Assembly: GCF_000004195.4 (NCBI RefSeq)
Contig: NC_030678.2
Span: 157,211,547 to 157,275,546, forward strand
Direction: 5' to 3'
Length of the DNA stretch: 64,000 nucleotides
Source of the DNA: Xenopus tropicalis
Lineage: Eukaryota; Chordata; Amphibia; Anura; Pipidae
The position numbers and the translations under genes were made by a program. The first letter of the stretch is position 1, and each line of letters starts with the position of its first letter. Shown here piece by piece: positions 55,225 through 64,000 of this stretch. Under the pieces are notes generated by a model. The model saw only the letters and a list, made by a program, of their open reading frames with translations. It was not told where the DNA came from and did no database searches.

Positions 55225-56290
55225 TCTTCCCAGTAAAAAGACTGAGGAAAGGTGTCAATCCTAACTCCCATGCATGATAGAGTGGGCCCTCTAATAAAGA
55301 GTATTGCAGTGGGGTGGTGATCATCATCTGAAAACATCTTGATGTTCATTTCCCAATGACTGCCCACCAGGAACATGCATGGCTGGTCTGGATCAGATTC
55401 AACTACACATAATCCTATGGCAAGAGTGCTGGGAAAAAGACATAATGGGGCACATACTATCCTCCTTAATAACAACAAAGCTTTTAAAAAAGCTTTCATT
55501 CTCACTTGCTCTCTACTTCTTTAACTATGAACCAACTGTTTGAGCGATTAAACAATACAGAAAGGATGCATGATATGATGACACTGGATGAAACCTGGCA
55601 ACTTTGGAATAGTTAAAACATTTCAGACTCATGACAAAGGCAGCATCAATGAATGGGCCCTTCCCTGTAATTAAACCACCCTCACACCCTAAACAAATAA
55701 CATTGGCACCTCTTGACTTTTTAACCCACAGCCTAGTTTATAGCATACTAAATAACATAGAAACATCACATATGTAATTGCAAAAATGCCAATGTAGACA
55801 ATATATTAAGTCTTGAACCCCACTCTAACATCTTAGTTTTTGACCCGGGTTAAAGAATGAGAAATCAGCCTGGTGTCACTCCTGGGCCAAAATCTAACCC
55901 CTTTCACAGGGCAATTTCCATCACTTTGGAGCTAGGCCTCAACCCTGTGAGACAACAAGCTTTTGTCCCCCCTATCACCGGCTACTCCCCCAGGGGAACC
56001 CCTCACTTTCTCAGCGACTCCTATCACTTAACCAACCCCCCACCTTCAAGTTACATCCAAAACCATGTCTATTAAAATGTGTTGGGAAGGCAGGAGCTGG
56101 TTAGGAAAATTTGCTCATACTCTTGCTTCCTTCCTGTTTTATTCTTTTTTCATACTCCTCCGTTTCACTGGGTTCCCTAAAATCTGCACCCACATACGGT
56201 CCCAGCCTACAACCAAGTAGCGCCCCATTACTAGCCCTGTTATGGCCCTGTCGTTCCACAGTCCCTAACTCACTCCACCATGCAATCCAG
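55225..56290. other. Non-coding sequence, nothing recognised
   Basis: The minus frame at 55161-55505 (114 codons) and plus frames at 55857-56395 have no recognisable domain. No repeat termini. Confidence 0.35.
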
Positions 56291-56300
56291 AGGAACGAAC

Positions 56301-56581
56301 TAGGGATGTTCCAAATCCAGGATTTGGTTCCGGAGTCAGCTGAATCCAAACCCTTTGTTAGCAGGATTGAAATTCAATCGAAGGCAAGAGGCTAGGTGAA
56401 CCATATCTGAACCCTATATAAAGCAAAGAATATTGTACTACATATATCCGGCTGCACGGCACTAATTCCTGCCAGCACAGAGGGTTCGGATTTGGTTCGG
56501 AATTCAGCCATATCTGTTAAGGAGGATTCAGAGATTCGCCTAAAGCCTAAATACAAAACAGGTGAGTTCAGTGCATCCCTA
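56301..56581. mobile_element. hAT-like MITE with TAGGGATG ends
   Basis: Starts tagggatgttccaaatcc and ends cagtgcatcccta. Flanking 8-mers gaacgaac and gaaggaat agree at 6 of 8. Interior 'ggatttggttccggagtcag' and 'ggttcggatttggttcgg' are inverted or direct copies of the subterminal words. Confidence 0.75.
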
Positions 56582-56589
56582 GAAGGAAT

Positions 56590-57180
56590 ATCCACCAGTA
56601 AGATGGACTAGTGCTGAGATTTTGATACAGGTACCTTCTTCTTTCTGTAATTTCTGTGACTAACTTTTGTGAGCATGGCCTACGACCAGTGTACTTGGCA
56701 AATACAATGTAAAAAGATGTTTAAAAAATTCTTATACAGTGTTCTGTAGATTTTGTTCTCTTTTAATCATACTAAAATAAAGAGATATTAAAAATAAAAT
56801 AAAGCGTTCGTTTTCTTTTAGTTTAGGATGTAGCAGGCCCCAAGTGGGTTACTGGCACATTCATAACCTGGCAGATTTACAATAGAACATGTAAGGGTGT
56901 GAATTGGGATGTCTCTGTTGAACTCTGACTCTGTTATTGTTTCTTTATATATTTATTTGGTACATTTATTTCTTATTTGTTTATTACAGGTGGTATGGGC
57001 CGGATAGAAGAAGAAGCCACTCTGGCTGGACTAGTGACAGGGGAAACTGCTTTCAGGGTGGAATGTTAATCTCAAAAGTCCTGGTTCCGAGGTCAATGCC
57101 CATTGACTGAGCCCCATCAGTAGAGAGGACATAACAGTCATTCTGCTATAGTTCCAAAAATATCTATATTGAACTCAATT
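56590..57180. other. Non-coding sequence, nothing recognised
   Basis: No gene or repeat termini recognised. Confidence 0.3.
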
Positions 57181-57189
57181 CATTTTCAG

Positions 57190-57461
57190 TAGTGATGAAT
57201 GAATTTTTTGCCATTAGCGAATTGTTTCGAAAAACACCTGTGAAAATTCTCCGCACGTTAAAAAAAATTTGCGTCAAAATTGGGTGCTGTCGCGTCACAA
57301 AAGGGCACGGACAGGTCAAAAAAAGTGCGGGCGGAAAAAAAAAAACACGCAGGCGACAAAAAAAATCGTGTGTTTCGCAAATTTTTCACTGTTTCACAAA
57401 TTTTCTTGCTGTTTCGTGAATTTTATGGCGAAGCAAAATGGGGCCGATTCACTCATCACTA
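57190..57461. mobile_element. hAT-type MITE with perfect 8-bp duplication ('tagtgatgagcgaat' family)
   Basis: Left end tagtgatgaatgaatttttt, right end gattcactcatcacta. The 8-mer attttcag is exact on both sides (57182-57189 and 57462-57469). Frames of 60-87 codons across it are rich in Lys and Arg because of its A/G-rich words. Confidence 0.93.
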
Positions 57462-57539
57462 ATTTTCAGTGCTCAGACACTGCTTTTGACCTCCCTATAA
57501 GGCCAGCCCCACAGTTTGTTACTAAATGTTAAAAAGTGA

Positions 57540-57745
57540 TTACTGTAAATATATTTGTGCAACCTTTAAAAGTCAAAGTTTTTTGTGCCAAAAACATTGT
57601 GTTTTTTTCTGATGTTTGTTCTGATGTTTTTTCTGGAAAAAAAAAATGTTTCCAGTGAAACAAAACGCATGGCAAAATTGTAGCACAGATTCCTGAAGAT
57701 TTCTGCCACTCAATAAAACAAGAATTTCGCTATCAGGAGGAAAAA
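57540..57745. mobile_element. Possible decayed MITE text
   Basis: The words 'gtgccaaaaacattgtg', 'tgttttttctgg' and 'aaacgcatggcaaaattgt' resemble 38.4-38.6 kb. No ends are recognised. Confidence 0.3.
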
Positions 57746-57749
57746 ATGC

Positions 57750-58970
57750 TCATCCCTAGGCAACAATACACACACACACAAATCTTTGTTGCTCTTCAAT
57801 GACCTTTCTGACTGTTCTGCAGACTGTTGGCCTGTCTTTGACTTGTGTTCCCTCTGTGATAGAGTCAGCCCTTACCAGGGTTGAAGTCAGAACATTGGAG
57901 GAATCAGAAGGTCAGGGCAGGCAGCAATCGGGGTAGTCAGATTTAGGAATGAGTGGATCAGGCAGAAAAGACCCCAGGAAACCAGGAACTTACTGTACAA
58001 GTCCTCTACTCAGGCATTGAATCCATGGTCTCAGCATCTTTTCATTTTTGAATTTGGTGCCAAGCCGCAACGTGATGACATCATGCGTCAGAACTTGTCC
58101 AGCGTTCCATAGCGGGAAACCACGTTGTACCTTTGGGTGCTGCCGACTTGGAAGCTGCACCAGGAGAGACAAGCGAGCCTAGAGAGATGAGCCTCATTAC
58201 AGATATTGGTTTGGTAGGGTGGAAATCCCAACAACTGTAGACTAAATCACTTTATTGAATCTGCAGCTGACTGGTCTATACTGGCCTTACAATTTATCCT
58301 ACTGTTGGCTTTAGGGTTAGATGATCAAATCAGTCTGATTTGGACCATCACTTTGGCCAGATTAGCTCAATGCAATTCCATCAAAGAACAAGCTTCTATG
58401 TTACTGAGTTACCACTGAAGCTCTCTGCCCCTATGATCCCAAACTTACATTTTGAGTTCTATAGGATAAGAACTTGTTCTGCCTGAATCACTTCTATCTA
58501 AATCACTGCAAATAATTAATCCTGATGTGCAAGAATATGGATCGGAATTGATCCCCACACAAGCACACATACTCACAAATGGAAGCAATTTAAATCAAGT
58601 GTATTTATTCCAGTAACCTGATGTCTCTGTTTGAAATAAATACAGACCAGCACTGACTGATGTCAAAAAGACTCATTACAGTTAAACGAAAACAGACATG
58701 CTCCCAAACACGGTGTTAAAGTGGTCTTATCCCATTTAATGTCAAAACAAATCATGTTCACTGGGTATTGCATTTATCACATTAGTAAATCAGGGCTACT
58801 ACATTTTGTTTTGTCATTGTGTCTCAGGAGCACAGTGTCGGTGTATTGACACAATATATAAAGGCAAATGTTTCATTTAATACATTATAGCCCCCCATGG
58901 AACTTACCTAGTATGACTTTCTCTGTGCACTTCATGGAGGTAGAAATACATTAGAAATTAGGAAAAGTAG
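57750..58970. other. Non-coding sequence, nothing recognised
   Basis: No gene. A short CA tract is at 57769-57780. No transposon termini recognised. Confidence 0.35.
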
Positions 58971-58977
58971 TCAAAGG

Positions 58978-59151
58978 CAGTGACGTAATTAGATGTCACT
59001 GGCTGGGCCCCACAGCAAATTCAATTCAGGGCCCCAAAACATTGGTAAGTTGACCTATTCTACCAAGATATATTAGAATTGCTCATTAATTAGGGACTTA
59101 CTGCCCACCCCTGCAACTGCAGGGTCTGCTTCCTCTGTAGTTACACCCCTA
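58978..59151. mobile_element. hAT-like MITE with perfect 8-bp duplication (CAGTGACGTAATTA family)
   Basis: Starts cagtgacgtaattagatg and ends gtagttacaccccta. The 8-mer gtcaaagg is exact at 58970-58977 and 59152-59159. Interior 'ctgggccccacagcaaattc' and 'gcagggtctgcttcctctgt' match the 48.0 and 50.96 kb relatives. Confidence 0.9.
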
Positions 59152-59337
59152 GTCAAAGGAGAAATGCTTGGGACCTCATGTTGAAAATGGTGTGCAGGCA
59201 CTGAGGGGCGACACTTGATTGGTTCTTGAGAGTCTCCACACAAACAAACATTTATTGGTGCAGATATCACTCCAGTCATTGCAGACAAGGACAGCATTAA
59301 CTTTGCTAGTGAGCCACTAAAATAATGATAAGAATTA

Positions 59338-59743
59338 TTCTATAAATCTTGAGAAATTTAGGTCTATAAAAATATATAGCTTAAAACAGCTCATGTAACA
59401 CCCTGCTTCATCTAAATTGAAACCATTTTCATAAAAATGTACTTTTTTAGCAGTATGTGCCATTGGGTAATCCTAAATAGAAAAATGCCATTTTAAGTAC
59501 TAAGGGCCGCCCCCTGGGATCATATGATTCACAGTGCACACAAACAAACCAAGGGCACACATACATGCTAGGCCCCATCAGCCAATTAATGGGCAGAGTT
59601 CTGTTTTTTGCTCCCACACTACTTCCTGTTACAGTCAGAGCTGCATTATTTCTGGTCATGTGATCTCTGAGGGAGCACCCAGCCCATCACTAAATGGTGG
59701 CTCAAGGGAAAGGATGTAAAACTGATATACATATTCCAGTTTT
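59338..59743 (-). mobile_element. T2-like MITE, reverse copy, interrupted by the piggyBac-like element
   Basis: Reverse complement of the 14.65-15.15 kb element: 'aacaccctgcttcatctaaa', 'ggccccatcagccaattaat', 'acttcctgttacagtcagag' and 'cactaaatggtggctcaagg' all match in inverted order. It continues after the piggyBac-like insertion at 63525-63558 ('ttaatatgatataaac'). Confidence 0.85.
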
Positions 59744-60215
59744 TTAACCCTTTAAGTGCCAGCCGAATTCGTCATTTCGGTTCCCCCCAGTGCCAGACGT
59801 TTTTTAAGCATTTTGTACTCATTCGCTTTAACAATGTTTTTTGGTAGGAAAACCTCCATGAAACTAGGGAAATTATATATCGTTTTTTTCGTCACTAATT
59901 GGGCTTCGACATACATACCAAATTTTATAACTTTTCTGGAGATATGATGTGTATTTTGGGTGAATTATGTAAAAAAAAAAAAAAATTATGAAAAATTTCT
60001 GTATATTTTGAGTTTTTTTTCCATAGAAAAGTTAATTTTACAAACTTTTTTTTGTTGTTTGTAAAAGCCCTGATACTCCCAAGTCCAACGATACCAAATA
60101 TGTGGTGGTACCCCACAGTTCCTGTCCAGAAGTAACCCCCAAACCCATGGGTACACATAAAGACGTGGCCACCAAATGCCCCAAAACAGGGGCAATGCAT
60201 AAGGGCAATTTCAGT

Positions 60216-62100
60216 TGAAATTTTGGGGGCTGCGCTCTATGTGCACTTCCTGCAGTTTTTCAGTGTTAACCCCCCCTACCTGTAAAATAACCCCCGCAAA
60301 CTATATATTTCCAAAAAGTGCACACCTTCAGCTATTCAGAGACACCACTCTTCTCTTTCTACATGGAAAATTGTGGCCACAGTCCCTTGCAGAAGTCAGC
60401 GCATTGGTCAGAAATCAAGGAAAAACCAGATACAAACCTAGATTTCTCCCCAAAATCTCCATGGCAACTACCAAAAACTTACTAAACATCAATCTGCAAG
60501 TTCCCCTGAATAAAACGATACCCCATATGTATGGGTACACATAAAGACGTGGCCACCAAATGCCCCAAAACAGGGGCAATGCATAAGGGCAATTTCAGTT
60601 GAAATTTTGGGGGCTGTGCTCTATGTGCACTTCCTGCAGTTTTTCAGTGTTAACCCCCCCTACCTGTAAAATAACCCCCACAAACTATATATTTCTGAAA
60701 AGTGCACACCTTCAGCTATTCAGAGACACCACTCTCCTCTTTCTACATGGAAAATTGTGGCCGCAGTCCCTTGCAGAAGTAAGCGCATCGGTCAGAAATC
60801 AAGGAAAAACCAGATACAAACCTAGATTTCTCCCCAAAATCTCCATGGCAACTACCAAAAACTTACTAAACATCAATCTGCAAGTTCCCCTGAATAAAAC
60901 GATACCCCATATGTATGGGTACACATAAAGACGTGTCCACCAAATGCCCCCAAACAGGGGCAATGCATAAGGGGGGGCTGTGCTCTACCTGCAGTTATTT
61001 AGTCTAAACACCCCCATACCTGTGAAATAACCCCCACAAACTATATATTTCCAAAAAGTGCACACCTTCAGCTATTCAGAGACACCACTCTTCTCTTTCT
61101 ACATGGAAAATTGTGGCCACAGTCCCTTGCAGAAGTCAGCGCTTTGGTCAGAAATCAAGGAAAAACCAGATACAAACCTAGATTTCTCCCCAAAATCTCC
61201 ATGGCAACTACCAAAAACTTACTAACCATTAATCTGCAAGTTCCCCTGAATAAAACGATACCCCATATGTATGGGTGCACATAAAGACGTGGCCACCAAA
61301 TGCCCCAAAACAGGGGCAATGCATAAGGGCAATTTCAGTTGAAATTTTGGGGGCTGCGCTCTATGTGCACTACCTGCAGTTTTTCAGTGTTAACCCCCCC
61401 TACCTGTGAAATAACCCCCACAATCTATATATTTACGAAAAGTGCACACCTTCAGCTATTCAGAGACACCACTCTTCTCTTTCTACATGGAAAATTGTGG
61501 CCGCAGTCCCTTGCAGAAGTCAGCGCTTTGGTCAGAAATCAAGGAAAAACCAGATACAAACCTAGATTTTGGTCAGAAATCAAGGAAAAACCAGATAAAA
61601 AACCTAGATTTCTCCCCAAAATCTCCATGGCAACTACCAAAAACTTACTAAACCTCAATTTGCAAGTTCCCCTGAATAAAACGATACCCCATATGTATGG
61701 GTGCACATAAAGACGTGGCCACCAAATGCCCCCTAACAGGGGCAATGCATAACGGGGGGCTTTGCTCTACCTGCAGTTATTTAGTCTAAACACCCCCATA
61801 CCTGTGAAATAACCCCCGCAAACTATATATTTCCAAAAAGTGCACACCTTCAGCTATTCAGAGACACCACTCTTCTCTTTCTACATGGAAAATTGTGGCC
61901 GCAGTCCCTTGCAGAAGTCACGCTTTGGTCAGAAATCAAGGAAAAACCAGATACAAACCTAGATTTCTCCCCAAAATCTCCATGGCAACTACCAAAAACT
62001 TACTAACCATAAATCTGCAAGTTCCCCTGAATAAAACGATACCCCATATGTATGGGTGCACATAAGTACATGGCCGCCAAACCTGAAAATGCATAATATG
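60216..62100. repeat. Tandem array of five ~370-410 bp units inside the piggyBac-like element
   Basis: Units start at the 'ttttgggggctg' or 'gggggctg' block near 60217, 60601, 60973, 61341 and 61753, with a final partial start near 62097. Units 3 and 5 share a shortened variant lacking 'caatttcagttgaaatttt' and carrying 'acctgcagttatttagtc', so the array alternates two forms. Unit 4 contains a local 40-bp duplication near 61536-61610 ('ttggtcagaaatcaagg' twice). The frames at 60215-60544, 60599-60928 and 61339-61710 are the same frame in successive long-form units. It has no recognised domain and I do not call it a gene. Confidence 0.92.
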
Positions 62101-62130
62101 GGGGCTGCACTCTATGCACCCCTTTTTTTT

Positions 62131-62290
62131 TTGCCTGCACCCGAATGAATGGAATACGCTCGGGTGCAGGCACATGTAGCCGATATACGCATGAAAACGC
62201 GTGAGAATGCAAAGTCTCGCGTTTTCATGCGTATATCGGCTACATGTGCCTGCACCCGAGCGTATTCCATTCATTCGGGTGCAGGCACAA
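62131..62290. repeat. Long hairpin within the piggyBac-like element
   Basis: Left arm 'tgcctgcacccgaatgaatg' onward pairs with the right arm ending 'cattcattcgggtgcaggca'. The arms run about 72 bp each (62131-62203 and 62218-62289), with the loop near 62210. Words such as 'tagccgatatacgcatgaaa' are perfectly inverted. The overlapping frames on both strands reflect this symmetry. Confidence 0.9.
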
Positions 62291-62339
62291 GTAGCAGGCG
62301 TAGGGCTGAATTTTCGGCAAGCGTTTTTCCACTTGCTGA

Positions 62340-62376
62340 AAAAATCAGCCCTACGCCATGTGTGGCATCAGCCTAA
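62340..62376. mobile_element. Harbinger-type MITE right end
   Basis: The block 'cgccatgtgtggcatcagcc' followed by TAA is the same terminus as at 42.16 and 46.48 kb. No matching left end is identified, so this may be a remnant joined to the hairpin. Confidence 0.6.
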
Positions 62377-62477
62377 CCCTTGGCAATAGAAACTACCAGA
62401 ACAATCTTAGCACCTCTGGACCTTTCTAGAACAAATAAAATCAAATGAAGTTAAAATGGAATAAAACCACTAAAAGC

Positions 62478-62712
62478 AATCAAAGAACAATAATTGCAAT
62501 GAAATCGGTGATCAGAGCCCTGGATCCACCAATGTCACTGCAAAAGCAACCTTTTTGGGGCACTAAATACACAATAAAGAACAATGCAAAGATAAAACAC
62601 CATAAAATCAGTAAATTCAAATAAAAACCGCTCAAACCAACAGAAGAACAATTATTGCAATGAAATCGGTGGTCAGAGCCCTGGATCCACCAACGTCACT
62701 GCAAATTCAGCA
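62478..62712. repeat. Direct repeat of a ~75-bp block
   Basis: The block 'tgcaatgaaatcggtgatca' with 'gagccctggatccaccaatg' (about 62494-62544) recurs with few changes at about 62657-62705, a spacing near 163 bp. Confidence 0.8.
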
Positions 62713-62875
62713 CCCAATAGCAATACAAAAGTTATAGTGCAATAGAATAATTCAAAAACAGAAATCAATTATGAAAATGCAAAAAAAACACTAAAATGCA
62801 ACCAAATAAATCAGATAATTATAGAGCAAGATCAGAAATAAAGTTTTAGTAAAAAAAAAGACTGCCAGAGAAAGC

Positions 62876-62935
62876 AAAGAAAGAAAGAAAAGAAAAGAAA
62901 GAAAGAAAAAAAAAAAAAAAAAAAAAAAAAAAGTG
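62876..62935. repeat. GAAA/A-rich simple repeat
   Basis: A GAAA-type repeat passes into an uninterrupted A run of roughly 25 bases, then a GT-rich stretch to about 62970. The minus frame of 92 codons here is a low-complexity Phe/Ser/Leu translation. Confidence 0.9.
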
Positions 62936-63429
62936 TAAGTGTAAGTGTGTGTGTAAGTGTCTGTGTGTGCTTGGGAAAGTTGTAAATAAGTGTGTATGTG
63001 TACAAAAGTGTAATAATGACAAAGATAGAAGAAGAAATGGAAAAAAAAAAAAAAATTTTAGACAGTTGAGATAGAAATAAGCAAAATAAACAGTGGTTAG
63101 AGAGTTGTAGTTCAGCTTACACAATGCAGGCAGGCAATCAGGGCGACCAATCTGGCAGGAAGGCAGCAGGAAGGCAGCAGGGGGGCTCCAGCAGTCTCAC
63201 GTGGCAGCAGAGTGAAGAGGCGACGGCGGGGGCGGCGACAATTAAAGGGACAGCAGTGGACACGTCATCAATGCGTGTCCACTGCTGTCATTGGCTGAGG
63301 ACCCGGATCGGCGGCGCTGGGGGACCCGGATCGGTAAGTATGACCTCTTATGCTCGTTGCCTAGGGGGTTGTGCAGGCTTTACAAGCGCTGCGCTGCTTT
63401 AAAAGCGAGCGCAGCGCTTGTAAACCTGT

Positions 63430-63516
63430 TAGTGCTGTAGGACGTAGATTCTACGTTCTATGGCACTTTGGTCCCTTGGTACCTAGGACGTAGAATCTAC
63501 GTCCTATGGCACTAAA
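63430..63516. repeat. Paired short palindromes at the right end of the piggyBac-like element
   Basis: 'gacgtagattctacgttc' (63441-63458) and 'ggacgtagaatctacgtcc' (63486-63504) are each near-perfect palindromes. Each is followed by 'tatggcact', the second being the terminal repeat itself. They could be subterminal binding sites, as many DNA transposons have. Confidence 0.75.
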
Positions 63517-63558
63517 AAGGTTAAAGTTTCTTTTTAGGTCACTTAATATGATATAAAC

Positions 63559-63780
63559 CAGGGATCCCCAACATTTTTTTTAACCATAAGCAAAATTCAA
63601 ATGTAAAAAGAGTTGGGGAGCAACACAAGCATTAAAAATGTTCCTAGGGGTGCTAAATAGGCCTATGATTGTCTATTTGGTAGCCCCTATGTGGACTAAT
63701 AGCCTACAAAAGGCTCTGTTTGACAGTAGACCTGCTTTTTATACAACCAATATTTGCCCCCAAGCAAGGAATTCAAAAAT
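63559..63780 (-). mobile_element. hAT-type MITE (CAGTGATCCCCAACC family), right-truncated
   Basis: Starts cagggatccccaacatttt and contains 'gttggggagcaacacaagca', 'gtagcccctatgtggact' and 'caatatttgcccccaagcaa'. The terminal ggttggggatcactg part is missing; at about 63780 the sequence changes to T2-like text. The frame at 63638 is not a gene. Confidence 0.8.
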
Positions 63781-63784
63781 ACCC

Positions 63785-64000
63785 CATAAACTATACCCCC
63801 AGAATGAATACTTAACACTCTGCACTAGTGATGTGGCCCCCCTCGACCCCATCTGACGCGAAAATGATACGTGCGTGACTGCCTCTGGCGGCTCGGACCC
63901 CCAAGGCGGCGCTGACTATTTTAAAGTATATTTTTTTGGATATGGCTTACTTAGATGAAACGGGGCTTTATGTATGAGCTGTTTTATGCAATATAGAGAC
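63785..64000 (+). mobile_element. T2-like MITE, plus copy, running off the window
   Basis: Starts 'aaactatacccccagaatga' as at 14658. After a different interior ('ctcgaccccatctgacgcg') it ends with 'cttacttagatgaaacgggg', like the right part of that element. The window ends before its terminus. Confidence 0.65.

Larger units (their letters stand above)
59748..63520. mobile_element. Non-autonomous piggyBac-like element, 3.8 kb, with internal tandem array
   Basis: TTAA at 59744-59747 and 63521-63524 flanks termini CCCTTTAAGTGCC and GGCACTAAAAAGG, inverted with 11 of 13 matches. A TTAA duplication and a short CCY-type inverted repeat are the piggyBac signature. Inside are a tandem array (about 60.2-62.1 kb), a hairpin (62.13-62.29 kb), a duplicated 75-bp block, a long A-rich tract (62.88-62.93 kb) and a G/C-rich right end with short palindromes. 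No frame shows transposase features, so mobilisation would depend on an enzyme supplied elsewhere. Confidence 0.85.

Noticed and set aside
62846..63124. 92-codon minus frame beginning like a secreted protein
   Set aside because: Low-complexity Phe/Leu/Ser from the GAAA and A-rich tract inside the piggyBac-like element.

Overview
The window looks like frog (Xenopus-type) non-coding nuclear DNA. I base this on its dispersed repeats: Kolobok/T2-like elements with TTAA ends, several hAT-type MITE families, PIF/Harbinger-type MITEs with TTA/TAA target duplications, a piggyBac-like element in TTAA, L2 and CR1 LINE tails, and MITEs carrying a 112-113 bp minisatellite. I cannot tell X. tropicalis from X. 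laevis by reading alone. I find no host protein-coding exon, tRNA, rRNA or CRISPR. The long open frames are microsatellite translations, repeat units or dead LINE remnants.

Layout. 0-5 kb: hAT MITEs and two tandem inverted-repeat elements (3.5-4.15 kb). 5.2-7.45 kb: two large GATA arrays with a CR1 tail between them. 7.9-11.4 kb: hAT-like MITEs, an inverted-repeat retroposon (8.4-8.75 kb) and the largest minisatellite MITE (10.0-11.1 kb). 12-18 kb: a decayed LINE RT scrap, two T2-like elements, a hAT MITE and repeat-poor sequence. 18.4-22.9 kb: dense transposons, including an element with a TA duplication directly abutting a CR1 3' end. 23-33 kb: L2 tails, T2-like ends, the third minisatellite MITE, another hAT MITE and simple repeats. 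33.7-38.2 kb: nested insertions. 38-54 kb: mostly unannotated sequence with Harbinger and hAT MITEs. 53.3-54.5 kb is the longest stretch free of recognised repeats and the best candidate for conserved regulatory DNA. 54.9-64 kb: hAT elements, then a 3.8 kb piggyBac-like element with an internal array of about 370-410 bp units, inserted into an older T2-like element.

Most notable. Three inverted-repeat elements (3.5-4.1, 8.4-8.75 and 33.77-33.88 kb) carry the same small fold: a UGA-type core, one extra base, a hairpin, GAAAC, then a short helix ending in GU. This resembles a hammerhead ribozyme core of the kind known from Penelope-like retroelements. Two of the three are flanked by perfect 15-16 bp direct repeats, as expected for retrotransposition. 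The ribozyme reading is inference. The repeats and flanking duplications are directly visible.
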